Source of the DNA: Streptomyces corynorhini
GTDB taxonomy: Bacteria; Actinomycetota; Actinomycetes; Streptomycetales; Streptomycetaceae
Length of the DNA: 54,233 bases
NCBI RefSeq assembly: GCF_003346515.1
Contig: NZ_QQNA01000100.1
Span: 1 to 54,233, forward strand
Reading direction: 5' to 3'
Within the stretch, counting starts at the first letter, position 1. Each line of letters opens with the position of its first letter. The notes under the pieces are model-generated. The model did no database searches. It was not told the DNA's origin and worked only from the letters and a program-made list of their open reading frames with translations. A program made the translations under genes and the position numbers. Below, piece by piece: positions 31,144 to 40,405 of the stretch.

Positions 31144-32868
31144 TCACGCCGACGCGCCGTCCTTCCTGAGCCGGAACCAGTAGAAACCGTGTCCCGCCAG
31201 CGTCAGCAGGTAGGGCCACTCACCGATCGCGGGGAACCGCACCCCGCCGATCAGCTCCACCGGATGCCGCCCGCTGAAGGTCTTCAGGTCCAGCTCCGTG
31301 GGCTGCGCGAACCGCGAGAAGTTGTGCACGCACAGCACCAGGTCGTCGCCTTCGCCCTGCTCCGAGGGCGCCTCGCGCAGGAACGCCAGCACCGCCGGGT
31401 TGGACGACGGCAGCTCGGTGTACGAACCGAGCCCGAAGGCCGGGTTCTGCTTGCGGATCTCGATCATCCGCCGCGTCCAGTGCAGCAGCGAGGACGGCGA
31501 CGCCATCGCCGCCTCCACGTTGGTGACCTGGTAGCCGTAGACCGGGTCCATGATCGTCGGCAGATAGAGCCGGCCCGGGTCGCTGGAGGAGAAGCCCGCG
31601 TTCCGGTCGGGCGTCCACTGCATCGGGGTGCGCACCGCGTCCCGGTCGCCCAGCCAGATGTTGTCGCCCATCCCGATCTCGTCCCCGTAGTAGAGGATCG
31701 GGGAGCCGGGCAGCGACAGCAGCAGCGCGGTGAACAGCTCGATCTGGTTGCGGTCGTTGTCCAGCAGCGGGGCGAGCCGGCGCCGGATGCCGATGTTGGC
31801 GCGCATCCGCGGATCCTTCGCGTACTCCGCGTACATGTAGTCGCGCTCTTCGTCCGTGACCATTTCGAGGGTCAGCTCGTCATGGTTGCGCAGGAAGATC
31901 CCCCACTGGCAGCCGGTCGGGATCGCCGGGGTCTTCGCCAGGATCTCGGAGACCGGATAGCGGGACTCGCGCCGCACCGCCATGAAGATGCGCGGCATCA
32001 CCGGGAAGTGGAACGCCATGTGGCATTCGTCGCCCCCCTTCTGGTAGTCGCCGAAGTAGTCGACGACGTCCTCGGGCCACTGGTTCGCCTCGGCGAGCAG
32101 CACCGTGTCCGGGTAGTGCGCGTCGATCTCCGCGCGGACCCGCTTGAGGAAGGAGTGGGTGGCCGGAAGGTTCTCGCAGTTGGTGTTCTCGCGCTGGTAG
32201 AGGTACGGCACGGCGTCCAGCCGGAAGCCGTCGATGCCCAGGTCGAGCCAGAAGCGCAGCGCGGAGACGATCTCCTCCTGCACCTTCGGGTTCTCGTAGT
32301 TGAGATCCGGCTGGTGCGAGAAGAAACGGTGCCAGTAGTACTGCTTGCGCACCGGGTCGAAGGTCCAGTTGGACGTCTCCGTGTCGACGAAGATGATCCG
32401 GGCGTCCTGGTACTGCTTGTCGTCGTCGGCCCAGACGTAGTAGTCGCCGTACGGGCCCTCGGGGTCCTTGCGGGACTCCTGGAACCAGTCGTGCTGATCG
32501 CTCGTGTGGTTCATGACGAAGTCGATGACCACACGCATGCCGCGCTGGTGCGCGGCGTCCACGAACTCCACGAAGTCGGCGAGATCGCCGAACTCGGGGA
32601 GCACGGCCGTGTAGTCCGACACGTCGTAGCCGCCGTCGCGCAGCGGCGACTTGAAGAAGGGCGGCAGCCAGAGGCAGTCGACACCCAGCCACTGGAGGTA
32701 GTCCAGTTTGGCGGTGATGCCCTTCAGGTCGCCGATGCCGTCGCCGTTGCTGTCCTGGAACGAACGCACCAGGACCTCGTAGAAGACGGCTCGCTTGAAC
32801 CAGTCGGGATGCCGGTCCTTGACCGGTGTGTCCTCGAACGTGTCGTGGACGGGCTCGTTGACGATCAT
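31144..32868 (-). CDS. treS: Trehalose synthase TreS
   Basis: A 574-residue GH13 enzyme interconverting maltose and trehalose. Catalytic residues are Asp near 217 ([10 protein letters not shown]), Glu near 260 ([10 protein letters not shown]) and Asp near 329 ([10 protein letters not shown]). The N-terminus [19 protein letters not shown] and the motif [14 protein letters not shown] are typical. No fused maltokinase is present; Pep2 is encoded next. The ATG at 32868 overlaps the glgE stop by ATGA; the longer frame has no start codon closer to homology. Supplies maltose from trehalose to Pep2 and GlgE. Confidence 0.95.
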   Translation of the reverse strand: MIVNEPVHDTFEDTPVKDRHPDWFKRAVFYEVLVRSFQDSNGDGIGDLKGITAKLDYLQWLGVDCLWLPPFFKSPLRDGGYDVSDYTAVLPEFGDLADFVEFVDAAHQRGMRVVIDFVMNHTSDQHDWFQESRKDPEGPYGDYYVWADDDKQYQDARIIFVDTETSNWTFDPVRKQYYWHRFFSHQPDLNYENPKVQEEIVSALRFWLDLGIDGFRLDAVPYLYQRENTNCENLPATHSFLKRVRAEIDAHYPDTVLLAEANQWPEDVVDYFGDYQKGGDECHMAFHFPVMPRIFMAVRRESRYPVSEILAKTPAIPTGCQWGIFLRNHDELTLEMVTDEERDYMYAEYAKDPRMRANIGIRRRLAPLLDNDRNQIELFTALLLSLPGSPILYYGDEIGMGDNIWLGDRDAVRTPMQWTPDRNAGFSSSDPGRLYLPTIMDPVYGYQVTNVEAAMASPSSLLHWTRRMIEIRKQNPAFGLGSYTELPSSNPAVLAFLREAPSEQGEGDDLVLCVHNFSRFAQPTELDLKTFSGRHPVELIGGVRFPAIGEWPYLLTLAGHGFYWFRLRKDGASA

Positions 32869-34871
32869 GATGTGGGTGACCCTCCGATCGGCGGGGACGG
32901 TCGCAGAACCACGATGTGCGCGGGCGTGACGCCCGGCTCCAGACGCACATAGTTGGAGCTGCCCCAGTGATAGGTCTGGCCGGTCAGCTCGTCGCGTACC
33001 GGAACGGTCTCGTGCCACGGGAGGCCGAGCCGCTCCATGTCCAACGAGACCGTCGCCTCCTGGGTGTGGTGAGGGTCGAGGTTGACGACCACCAGAACGA
33101 TGTCCGTGCCCGACCTCTTGCTGTACGCGATGACCGCGTCGTTGTCGGCGTGGTGGAAGTGGAGGTCACGCAGCTGCTGGAGGGCGGGATGCCGCCGCCG
33201 GATCCGGTTCAGCCGGGTGATCAGGGGGGCGATGGTGCGGCCCTCGCGCTCGGCCGCTTCCCAGTCCCGTGGCCTCAGCTGGTACTTCTCGGAGTCAAGG
33301 TACTCCTCGCTGCCGGGGCCCGCGGGGGAGTTCTCGCAGAGTTCATATCCCGCGTACACGCCCCACGACGGAGCCATCGTCGCCGCCAGCACCGCCCGTA
33401 CCTCGAAGGCGGGCCGGCCGCCCTCCTGGAGGTAGGCGTGCAGGATGTCCGGCGTGTTCACGAAGAAGTTCGGCCGCATGGACGCGGCCGACTCACCCGA
33501 CAGCTCCGTCAGGTACTCCGTCAGCTCCGCCTTCGTGGTGCGCCAGGTGAAATACGTATACGACTGCTGGAAGCCGACCGCTCCCAGCGTGCGCATCATC
33601 GCGGGCCGGGTGAATGCCTCCGCCAGGAAGATCACATCGGGATCGGTGCGGTTGATCTGCGCGATCACCTTCTCCCAGAAGACCACCGGTTTCGTGTGCG
33701 GATTGTCGACGCGGAAGATCCGTACCCCGTGGGCCATCCAGTGGCGCAGCACCCGGGTGGTCTCCCGGACCAGACCGCGCAGATCGCTGTCGAAGGCGAT
33801 CGGGAAGATGTCCTGGTACTTCTTCGGCGGGTTCTCCGCGTACGCGATCGAGCCGTCGGCGCGGTGGTGGAACCACTCGGGGTGCTTGGTGACCCAGGGG
33901 TGGTCGGGGGAGCACTGGAGCGCGAAGTCGAGCGCGACCTCCATCCGCAGGGTGCGGGCCGTCTCCACGAAGTGGTCGAAGTCCTCGATCGTGCCCAGGT
34001 CGGGGTGGATCGCGTCGTGGCCGCCGTCGGCCGAGCCGATCGCCCAGGGCACGCCGACGTCCTCGGGGCCGGGGGTGAGGCTGTTGTTGGCGCCCTTGCG
34101 GTGCGTGGTGCCGATGGGGTGGATCGGCGGCAGGTACACCACGTCGAAGCCCATCGCGGCGACGGCGGGCAGCCGCCGCGCGGCGGTTCTGAAGGTGCCG
34201 CTGACCGGCGGCTCGCCCTTCTTGACGACGGCGCCCTCCGAGCGCGGGAACAGCTCGTACCACGAGCCGTACAGCGCGCGTCCGCGCTCCACCAGCAGCG
34301 GGACCGGACGCGCCGCGGTGACCAGGTCGCGCAGCGGATGGCGGGTCAGCGCCGCGTCCACCTCGGGCGCGAGCGCCGCGTCCAGCCGGGCGCGGGACGG
34401 CAGGGAGGTGTCGCGCAGCGCGTCGGCGGCGGCCAGCACCGCTTCCCGGCCGTCGCGTTTGGGCACCCCGGCGGCGGCCCGGTCGTGGAGCGCCGCGCCC
34501 TCCGCGAGGACCAGCGCGATGTCCTGCGGGTCGTCGCCCGCCGGGATCTTGACGGAGGCGGCATGGCGCCAGGTGGCGACCGGATCGCTCCACGCCTCCA
34601 CGGTGTAGGTCCAGCGGCCCTCCTCGGTGGGGGTGACCTCGGCACCCCACCGGTCGGTGCCCGGGGCGAGTTCGGCCATGGGGGTCCAGGGGCCGGGGCG
34701 GCCACCGGGGTCCATGAGGACGACATTGGCCGCGACGGCGTCATGGCCCTCGCGGAAGACCGTGGCGGTGACCTGGAAGGACTCACCGCTCACCGCCTTC
34801 GTGGGGCGTCTGCCGCAGTCGACGAGCGGATGTACGTCCAGGACGGGGATACGACCAATCAGCGGTTTCAC
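32865..34871 (-). CDS. glgE: Alpha-1,4-glucan:maltose-1-phosphate maltosyltransferase GlgE
   Basis: A 668-residue GH13_3 enzyme that extends alpha-glucan using maltose-1-phosphate. Catalytic residues are Asp near 387 ([10 protein letters not shown]), Glu near 418 (FLAEAFTRP) and Asp near 475 (NTPDILH), close to Asp394, Glu423 and Asp480 reported for S. coelicolor GlgE. The N-terminal immunoglobulin-like domain and alpha-helical bundle occupy about 1-190. The start is GTG at 34871 with AGGTGA upstream. It is divergent from glgP and first in the glgE-treS unit. Gene order glgP-glgE-treS-pep2-glgB matches the S. coelicolor locus. Confidence 0.96.
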   Translation of the reverse strand: MKPLIGRIPVLDVHPLVDCGRRPTKAVSGESFQVTATVFREGHDAVAANVVLMDPGGRPGPWTPMAELAPGTDRWGAEVTPTEEGRWTYTVEAWSDPVATWRHAASVKIPAGDDPQDIALVLAEGAALHDRAAAGVPKRDGREAVLAAADALRDTSLPSRARLDAALAPEVDAALTRHPLRDLVTAARPVPLLVERGRALYGSWYELFPRSEGAVVKKGEPPVSGTFRTAARRLPAVAAMGFDVVYLPPIHPIGTTHRKGANNSLTPGPEDVGVPWAIGSADGGHDAIHPDLGTIEDFDHFVETARTLRMEVALDFALQCSPDHPWVTKHPEWFHHRADGSIAYAENPPKKYQDIFPIAFDSDLRGLVRETTRVLRHWMAHGVRIFRVDNPHTKPVVFWEKVIAQINRTDPDVIFLAEAFTRPAMMRTLGAVGFQQSYTYFTWRTTKAELTEYLTELSGESAASMRPNFFVNTPDILHAYLQEGGRPAFEVRAVLAATMAPSWGVYAGYELCENSPAGPGSEEYLDSEKYQLRPRDWEAAEREGRTIAPLITRLNRIRRRHPALQQLRDLHFHHADNDAVIAYSKRSGTDIVLVVVNLDPHHTQEATVSLDMERLGLPWHETVPVRDELTGQTYHWGSSNYVRLEPGVTPAHIVVLRPSPPIGGSPTS

Positions 34872-35471
34872 TGGATCACCTGATGAGGCTGTGCGGGCGT
34901 GACAGGCAGGGCGGGGCGACCGGGCCGGCCGGAGCGGCCGGGCCGATCGGGTACAGCGGTAGCGATTCGGGTGTTTTTACCGAATTTTGATGGTCTGAGA
35001 GTTCTTTGTAGCTGCTCGGAGGACGACTGGGAGGCTGCGAGCATGGCCGCTCCTGTCCGCGTTCACTCGAATAGCGCTGGAATCATGTGGAGACGCGCTC
35101 GTGTGCGGTAAGTACGTGCCGTGCGAGTGCCATGAGCACAGGTCGTGCGAACGGGTCGTGCGTACCGCAGGAGCCTTCCCACTCCTTTCGGGTGGGCAAT
35201 CCGGCGGATTGTTAACTACTGGGGCGTACGGAAACCCGCCCCGGCGCGCGGACACCGGGAGCAACACGTACGACATCCTTCGTGCCGGCGTCCGCGTCCG
35301 CACTCCGGCACGGCGCGGAGGCGCACGGGTGAGTGCGCGTGTGCGCCGTGGTCGTGGAGGGCGCTGTGGGGCTACCGTCGGAGGGACGGCGGGCCGCACA
35401 GCGTGGTGCGCCCCTCTTCGGCTCGTATGCCCCCCGCGAAGCTCGTATGCCCCCTGCGAAGGTGGAACAAC
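34872..35471. other. 600-bp divergent regulatory region glgE/glgP
   Basis: No gene is convincing in this gap; frames here are Arg/Cys-rich and lack homology or proper starts. It holds the divergent promoters of glgE-treS and glgP. On the plus strand TACCGT (35373-35378) is a possible -10 for glgP with no clear -35. The glgE side has an AT-rich patch (about 34974-35010, GTTTTTACCGAATTTTGATGG in part). A 20-bp tandem repeat precedes glgP. Confidence 0.6.
35421..35460. repeat. 20-bp direct repeat upstream of glgP
   Basis: GCTCGTATGCCCCCCGCGAA (35421-35440) is repeated at 35441-35460 with a single C-to-T change. It ends 11 nt before the glgP start and so lies in the mRNA leader if the promoter at about 35375 is correct. 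Confidence 0.85.
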
Positions 35472-38105
35472 GTGAAGGCAATCCGTCGGTTCACCGTCCG
35501 CCCCGTCCTGCCCGAACCGCTCCGGCCGCTCGGCGACCTCGCCCGTAACCTCCGCTGGTCCTGGCACACCGGCACCCGTGAACTCTTCGAGGCCGTCGAC
35601 CCCGTCGGCTGGCGGACCTGCGGCGCCGACCCCGTACGGCTGCTCGGCGCGGTCTCCGCCGCGCGCCTCGCCGAACTGGCCGGGGACCGCTCCTTCCTCG
35701 ACCGGCTCCGCGCCGCCGCCGCCGACCTCGACACCTATCTCCATGGCGGACGCTGGTACCAGGACCGCGACGGCGAGGGCGCCGCACTGCCCGCCGCCAT
35801 CGGCTACTTCTCGCCCGAGTTCGGGGTGACGGCGGCCCTGCCCCAGTACTCGGGCGGCCTCGGCATCCTCGCCGGTGACCACCTCAAGGCGGCCAGCGAC
35901 CTCGGCGTTCCCCTGATCGGCGTAGGACTGCTCTACCGGCACGGCTACTTCCGCCAGTCGCTCTCCCGCGACGGCTGGCAGCAGGAGCGCTACCCGGTCC
36001 TCGACCCCGACGAACTGCCCCTCACCCAGCTCCGCGAGGCCGACGGCACACCCGTCCGCATCACCCTCGCCCTGCCGGGCCGCCGCTCGCTGCGCGCCTG
36101 CGTCCGGCAGGCCGCCGTCGGCCGGGTCCCGCTGCTGCTCCTCGACTCCGACGTCGAGGAGAACGGGCCGGGCGAGCGCGAGGTCACCGACCGGCTCTAC
36201 GGCGGCGGCAGCGAACACCGGCTGCTCCAAGAGATGCTGCTCGGTATCGGGGGCGTCCGCGCCGTCCGCGCGTACTGCCGGCTCACCGGACACCCCACGC
36301 CCGAGGTCTTCCACACCAACGAGGGCCACGCCGGTTTCCTCGGCCTGGAGCGCATCCGCGAACTCATGGCGGACGGCCCGGCCCCGGACGGCGCGGCCCC
36401 GGGCAGGGCGGCCCCGGACGGCGCCGGGGGGCTCGGCTTCGAGGCCGCCCTGGAGGCGGTGCGGGCCGGCACGGTCTTCACCACCCACACCCCCGTTCCC
36501 GCCGGTATCGACCGCTTCGACCGCGACCTGATCGCCCGCCACTTCGGCGACGACGGTGAACTGCCCGGCGTGCCCGCCGAGCGCGTCCTCGGCCTCGGCG
36601 TGGAGACCCACCCCGGCGGCGAGCCCCACCTGTTCAACATGGCCGTGATGGGCCTGCGGCTCGCCCAGCGCGCCAACGGCGTCTCCACCCTGCACGGCGC
36701 GGTCAGCCGCGAGATGTTCGCCGGGCTCTGGCCGGACTTCGACCCCGACGAGGTGCCCATCACCTCCATCACCAACGGTGTGCACGCGCCCACCTGGACC
36801 GCGTCGGAGATCACCCGGCTGGGCCCCGCCCAGGACGTGCCCGCCGCCGGTCTCTGGGAAGTACGGCGCGCGCTGCGCGAGCGGCTGGTCGGCGAGGTGC
36901 GCGCCCGGCTGCACGCCTCCTGGCGCGAGCGCGGCGCCGAAGCCGCCGAACTCGGCTGGATCGACGGCGTCCTCGACCCCGACGTCCTCACCATCGGCTT
37001 CGCCCGCCGCGTCCCCTCGTACAAGCGCCTCACCCTCATGCTGCGCGACCGCGAGCGGCTGACGAACCTGCTGCTCCACCCGGAGCGGCCCGTCCAGATC
37101 GTCGTCGCGGGCAAGGCCCATCCGGCGGACGACGGCGGCAAGCGGCTGGTGCGCGAGCTGGTGCGGTTCGCGGACGACCCCCGGGTCCGCCACCGCATCG
37201 TCTTCCTGCCCGACTACGGCATGGGGATGGCGCAGAAGCTCTACCCGGGCTGCGACGTCTGGCTCAACAACCCGCTGCGCCCGCTGGAGGCGTGCGGCAC
37301 CAGCGGGATGAAGGCCGCGCTCAACGGCTGTCTCAACCTGTCCGTGCTGGACGGCTGGTGGGACGAGTGGTTCGAGCCGGACTTCGGCTGGGCCATCCCC
37401 ACCGCCGACGGCTCGAACGCCGACGAGGACCGGCGCGACGAACTGGAGGCGGGCGCGCTCTACGAACTGCTGGAGGACCGCATCGCGCCCCGCTTCTACG
37501 ACCGGGGCGAGGCCGGAGTGCCGGACCGCTGGATCGAGATGGTCCGCGCCACCCTGGTCACGCTCGGCCCGAAGGTGCTGGCCGGCCGGATGGTGCGGGA
37601 GTACGTGGAGCGGCTGTACGCCCCGGCGGCCGACGCCCACCGGGCGCTGGACGCGGAGACCGCCACCGCGCTGGCGGCCTGGAAGTACCGCACGCGCACC
37701 CTGTGGCCGCACGTCTCGGTCGACCATGTGGAGGCCGTCGCCGCGAGCGGTGCGGTCGGCGGGGAGGGCGGCGCCGAGCTGGGCTCCACGCTCTGCCTGC
37801 GGGTGCGCGTCGCCCTGGGCGAACTGCGCCCGGAGGCGGTGGAGGTCCAGGCCGTCGCGGGCCGGGTCGGCTCGGACGACACGATCGACGGCGCCCAGAC
37901 CTTCCCGCTCAAACCGTCCGGCGGCCCCGACCTGGAGGGCCGCTGGGTGTACGAGGGGCCGCTCGCCCTCGACCGTACCGGCCCCTACGGCTACACCGTC
38001 CGCGTCCTGCCCGCCCACCCGCTGCTCGCCACCAGCGCGGACCTCGGGCTGGTCGTGCTGCCCACGGAGGCGACGGGGGAGGGCGCGGGCGTCCTGATGC
38101 GCTGA
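35472..38105 (+). CDS. glgP: Alpha-glucan phosphorylase GlgP
   Basis: An 877-residue GT35 phosphorylase releasing glucose-1-phosphate from storage glucan. It belongs to the short alpha-glucan phosphorylase branch (N-terminal RPLGDLARNLRWSWH, then GYFSPEFGVTAALPQYSGGLGILAGDHLKAASDLG in content). The PLP-binding lysine is near residue 613 in GTSGMKAALNG; FARRVPSYKR is the phosphate/PLP region. A low-complexity loop GPAPDGAAPGRAAPDGAGG lies near 303-321. The GTG at 35472 has GAAGGTGG upstream. Divergent from glgE, so degradation and synthesis genes share a control region. Confidence 0.94.
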   Translation: MKAIRRFTVRPVLPEPLRPLGDLARNLRWSWHTGTRELFEAVDPVGWRTCGADPVRLLGAVSAARLAELAGDRSFLDRLRAAAADLDTYLHGGRWYQDRDGEGAALPAAIGYFSPEFGVTAALPQYSGGLGILAGDHLKAASDLGVPLIGVGLLYRHGYFRQSLSRDGWQQERYPVLDPDELPLTQLREADGTPVRITLALPGRRSLRACVRQAAVGRVPLLLLDSDVEENGPGEREVTDRLYGGGSEHRLLQEMLLGIGGVRAVRAYCRLTGHPTPEVFHTNEGHAGFLGLERIRELMADGPAPDGAAPGRAAPDGAGGLGFEAALEAVRAGTVFTTHTPVPAGIDRFDRDLIARHFGDDGELPGVPAERVLGLGVETHPGGEPHLFNMAVMGLRLAQRANGVSTLHGAVSREMFAGLWPDFDPDEVPITSITNGVHAPTWTASEITRLGPAQDVPAAGLWEVRRALRERLVGEVRARLHASWRERGAEAAELGWIDGVLDPDVLTIGFARRVPSYKRLTLMLRDRERLTNLLLHPERPVQIVVAGKAHPADDGGKRLVRELVRFADDPRVRHRIVFLPDYGMGMAQKLYPGCDVWLNNPLRPLEACGTSGMKAALNGCLNLSVLDGWWDEWFEPDFGWAIPTADGSNADEDRRDELEAGALYELLEDRIAPRFYDRGEAGVPDRWIEMVRATLVTLGPKVLAGRMVREYVERLYAPAADAHRALDAETATALAAWKYRTRTLWPHVSVDHVEAVAASGAVGGEGGAELGSTLCLRVRVALGELRPEAVEVQAVAGRVGSDDTIDGAQTFPLKPSGGPDLEGRWVYEGPLALDRTGPYGYTVRVLPAHPLLATSADLGLVVLPTEATGEGAGVLMR

Positions 38106-38115
38106 CGGCGTGGCG

Positions 38116-38142
38116 TCCGGCGGCCCCACCGGGGCCGCCGGA
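38116..38142 (+). terminator. glgP terminator
   Basis: Perfect 12-bp stem TCCGGCGGCCCC (38116-38127) / GGGGCCGCCGGA (38131-38142) with a 3-nt loop, 11 nt after the stop. A further inverted repeat, GGCGCGGCGC / GCGCCGCGCC (38145-38154, 38175-38184), follows. Confidence 0.82.
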
Positions 38143-38185
38143 GCGGCGCGGCGCCCCGGGGCGTGGCTCCCGGAGCGCCGCGCCC

Positions 38186-38417
38186 AGGGCGTGTCGCGAA
38201 AGTAGCGCCGTCCGCCCGAAGGACGGGCCCGGCGGCGTCCGGTGCGCTGCGCTCGCTTCGCTCCCTCCGCCTCGGCGTTGACGCGTCCTTCGGATGCCGA
38301 GCGCTCCCGCAAGGCGGAGGATCGTCCTCGTACTGGACGTACTCGGACGACTCCGACAACGCGGCGGGCGTGCGTGCCGGGCGTCGCGGGCCGGGCGGGA
38401 CTTCGCAGACAGGCCCT
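38186..38417. mobile_element. MITE-like 232-bp element
   Basis: The ends are imperfect terminal inverted repeats: AGGGCGTGTCGCGAAAGT (38186-38203) and ACTTCGCAGACAGGCCCT (38400-38417). Inside are inverted arms such as CCTCCGCCT / AGGCGGAGG. No transposase frame is present. From memory the interior (a GTACTGGACGTACTCGG stretch) resembles a dispersed repeat seen in many Streptomyces genomes. Its right end forms the TAG stop of the adjacent methyltransferase gene, so insertion occurred in or at the gene's 3' end. No target-site duplication is obvious. Confidence 0.68.
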
Positions 38418-39120
38418 ACGCCAGGCGCCGCGCCTTGACGGTGTTGTTCGCGTGGAAGCCCTGCTGCCCCTCGGGACCGGTCGACGGCACCCGGTGTTCC
38501 GCGCTGACCAGGACCTCCCACTCCCCGACGGGCAGTGCGAGGGAGTCGAGCACCTCCCGCGCGCCCGGCAGCCGCACATCCACCGGCGGCTCCTCCATCC
38601 AGCTGGGGAAGCCGGAGTGGCCCACGATGAGCAGCACCCCGCCGGGAGCGACCGCGGCGGCGGCCGTCCGCAGGATCCGCTCGCGCGGCATGTCCTGGTA
38701 CGAGTGCAGGAAGTGCGCGCAGACCAGGTCGAAGGAGCCGTCGGGGAAGGACTCCGCGAGGTCGTGGCGCTCCAGGACGATCCGGTCGGCGACGCCCGCG
38801 CCCGCCGCGTGCTCGGCGGTACGGCCCAGCGCCACGCCGGAGATGTCGGTCGCGGTGACCCGCCAGCCGCGGGACGCCAGCCAGACCGCGTCGCCGCCCT
38901 CGCCGCAGCCCAGTTCCAGCACTCTGCCCGGCGTGAGCCCGGCGGTCTCCTGGACCAGGGTGGCGTTGGGCTCGCCGCTCCAGATCCGCTCGCTCTCGTT
39001 GTAGCGGTCGTCCCACATCTGCTCGTGGGTGATGGACTCGGCGGACTCAGCGGACTCGGTGGCCCCGGTGGGCTCGGTGGCCCCGGTGGGCTCGGTGGAT
39101 TCGGTGGATTCGGCGGTCAT
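38416..39120 (-). CDS. SAM-dependent methyltransferase
   Basis: A 234-residue class I methyltransferase. Motif I is VLELGCGEGGDAVWLA (about 67-82), followed by VTATDIS and a motif IV-like FDLVCAHFLHSY. The N-terminus (about 1-28) is a Ser/Thr/Glu repeat, STESTEPTGATEPTGATE. The C-terminus ends in VKARRLA with the TAG stop contributed by the MITE-like element. The ATG overlaps the stop of the thioredoxin-reductase-like gene (ATGA). The two genes form a pair found in other actinobacteria (from memory), perhaps with redox-linked methylation of thiols, metalloids or halides. The substrate is unknown. Confidence 0.85.
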   Translation of the reverse strand: MTAESTESTEPTGATEPTGATESAESAESITHEQMWDDRYNESERIWSGEPNATLVQETAGLTPGRVLELGCGEGGDAVWLASRGWRVTATDISGVALGRTAEHAAGAGVADRIVLERHDLAESFPDGSFDLVCAHFLHSYQDMPRERILRTAAAAVAPGGVLLIVGHSGFPSWMEEPPVDVRLPGAREVLDSLALPVGEWEVLVSAEHRVPSTGPEGQQGFHANNTVKARRLA

Positions 39121-40220
39121 CGGTGTGCCTTCCGGTCGGTGGTCGTCAGGTCGGTGGCCGTACGGGTGCCGGTCGCAGGGGTGGCGGCGGCAGGAGTGCC
39201 GGTCGCAGGGGTGACGGTGGCCGACGCGCGGCGCTCGGCGACCGCCAGGTCGGTCTCCTCGGCCGTCAGATCGGCGTTGATCGCCGCGCCCGCGAGGTTG
39301 CCGCCGACGGCCGCCGCGTTGACCTGGGCGGTGGGATCGGTGACGTTCCCTGCCACCCACACGCCCGGCACCCCGGTGGCGCCCGCGGGCCCGGCGGCGA
39401 TGTGCGTGGCGAAGACATGGCCCGACCTCTCCCGCTCGGTGACGTCGAGCCCCAGACCGGCGAGGAACGCCGCGCGGGCGGTGAAGCGCGGCGCCACCAC
39501 CACGGCCCGGCAGGGCAGCGTCCGGCCGTCGGCCAGCCGGATCCCGGCGAGCCGGTCCCCGGTCACCTCGACGCCGGTCACCTCGCCGTCCACCACGGCG
39601 ATCTCCCGGGCGGCGAGCCGCTCGTACTCCTCGTCCGACGGTTCGGGACCGGTGTGCAGAAAGAGGGTGACGTCCTTGCTCCACTGCCGCCACATCAGCG
39701 CCTGGTCCACGCCGAACGGCCCGCTCGACAGGATCCCGATCGGCTCGTCGCGCACCTCCCACCCGTGGCAGTACGGGCAGTGCAGCACCTCGCGCCCCCA
39801 CCGGGCGGCCAGCCCCGGCACCTGCGGCAACTCGTCGGTCAGCCCGGTGGTCACCAGCAGCCGGGCCGCCGTGACCGAGGAGCCGTCCGCCGTCACGACC
39901 CGGAACCCGGCCCCGTCGGCGAGGCGTTGCGCCGTCGCCACCGTCCCGGTGACGATCTCGCCGCCGTACCCGGTCACCTCCCGGCGCCCGGCGGCCAGCA
40001 GCTCCGCGGGCGGGGTGCCGTCCAGCCCCAGATAGCCGTGGATCCCCGACGCGGGAGCGTTACGCGGCCGGCCCTCGTCGACCACCAGTACCGAACGCCG
40101 CGCCCTGGCCAGCGTCAGCGCGCCGCCGAGCCCGGCCGCGCCACCTCCGATCACCACGACGTCGTACCGGTCCGCCGCGCTCCGGCGGCCCGGTGCGTCT
40201 GCTTGTTCTCTCGTACCCAT
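39117..40220 (-). CDS. Thioredoxin-reductase-like FAD oxidoreductase
   Basis: A 367-residue flavoprotein. The FAD motif VVVIGGGAAGLGGALTLARA lies at about 21-40 and a CPYC redox pair in HCPYCHGWE near 125-131. The closing motif AGNVTDPTAQVNAAAVGGNLA is near the C-terminus. The NADPH motif GILSSGPFG is degenerate (GxxSxG). It resembles TrxR-like proteins whose partner thioredoxin is unknown. The C-terminus is a Thr/Ala/Pro repeat (TPATGTPAAATPATGT). The ATG at 40220 has GGAGGT, but this ribosome-binding site is paired in a hairpin (40226-40263), suggesting translational control. First gene of a two-gene operon with a methyltransferase. Confidence 0.87.
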   Translation of the reverse strand: MGTREQADAPGRRSAADRYDVVVIGGGAAGLGGALTLARARRSVLVVDEGRPRNAPASGIHGYLGLDGTPPAELLAAGRREVTGYGGEIVTGTVATAQRLADGAGFRVVTADGSSVTAARLLVTTGLTDELPQVPGLAARWGREVLHCPYCHGWEVRDEPIGILSSGPFGVDQALMWRQWSKDVTLFLHTGPEPSDEEYERLAAREIAVVDGEVTGVEVTGDRLAGIRLADGRTLPCRAVVVAPRFTARAAFLAGLGLDVTERERSGHVFATHIAAGPAGATGVPGVWVAGNVTDPTAQVNAAAVGGNLAGAAINADLTAEETDLAVAERRASATVTPATGTPAAATPATGTRTATDLTTTDRKAHR

Positions 40221-40225
40221 GCGAA

Positions 40226-40263
40226 GTACCTCCGTTCGCGGCCGATGGTCCGCTCGGAGGTAC
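40226..40263 (-). promoter_or_regulatory. Hairpin sequestering the ribosome-binding site
   Basis: GTACCTCCG (40226-40234) and CGGAGGTAC (40255-40263) are perfect 9-bp inverted repeats. In the minus-strand mRNA the 3' arm is CGGAGGTAC, the Shine-Dalgarno sequence, 5 nt before the ATG, and the 5' arm masks it. The 20-nt loop may form a 4-bp GCGG/CCGC inner stem. Confidence 0.75.
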
Positions 40264-40269
40264 GCGCAG

Positions 40270-40285
40270 GGCAATTAAACTTGCC
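40270..40285. promoter_or_regulatory. Candidate operator of the reductase operon
   Basis: GGCAATTAAACTTGCC has perfect 5-bp arms (GGCAA / TTGCC). On the minus strand it includes TTTAAT, a plausible -10 that would put the 5' end of the mRNA near the hairpin. The rest of the gap to 40405 is G/C-rich low-complexity sequence. Confidence 0.4.
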
Positions 40286-40405
40286 GGAACAGCAAAGTAC
40301 CGGGGCCGGGCGGCCCTGGCCCGGCCGGGGTCGAGCGGCCGACCCGGCCCGGCCTGGCCCGTCCCGGCCGAGCGGCCCGGTCGCGCGGGTCTTCGGAGGC
40401 CGGTC

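Noticed and set aside
35101..35475. 124-codon frame in the glgE/glgP gap
   Set aside because: Arg/Cys-rich without ribosome-binding site or recognisable features, and it crosses the repeats.
26400..38110. Horizontal acquisition of the GlgE locus
   Set aside because: Gene order matches the ordinary Streptomyces locus and base composition is uniform.
34977..38579. 1200-codon open frame on the minus strand
   Set aside because: It is the antisense shadow of glgP, with no starts, motifs or plausible composition. High GC keeps antisense frames open.
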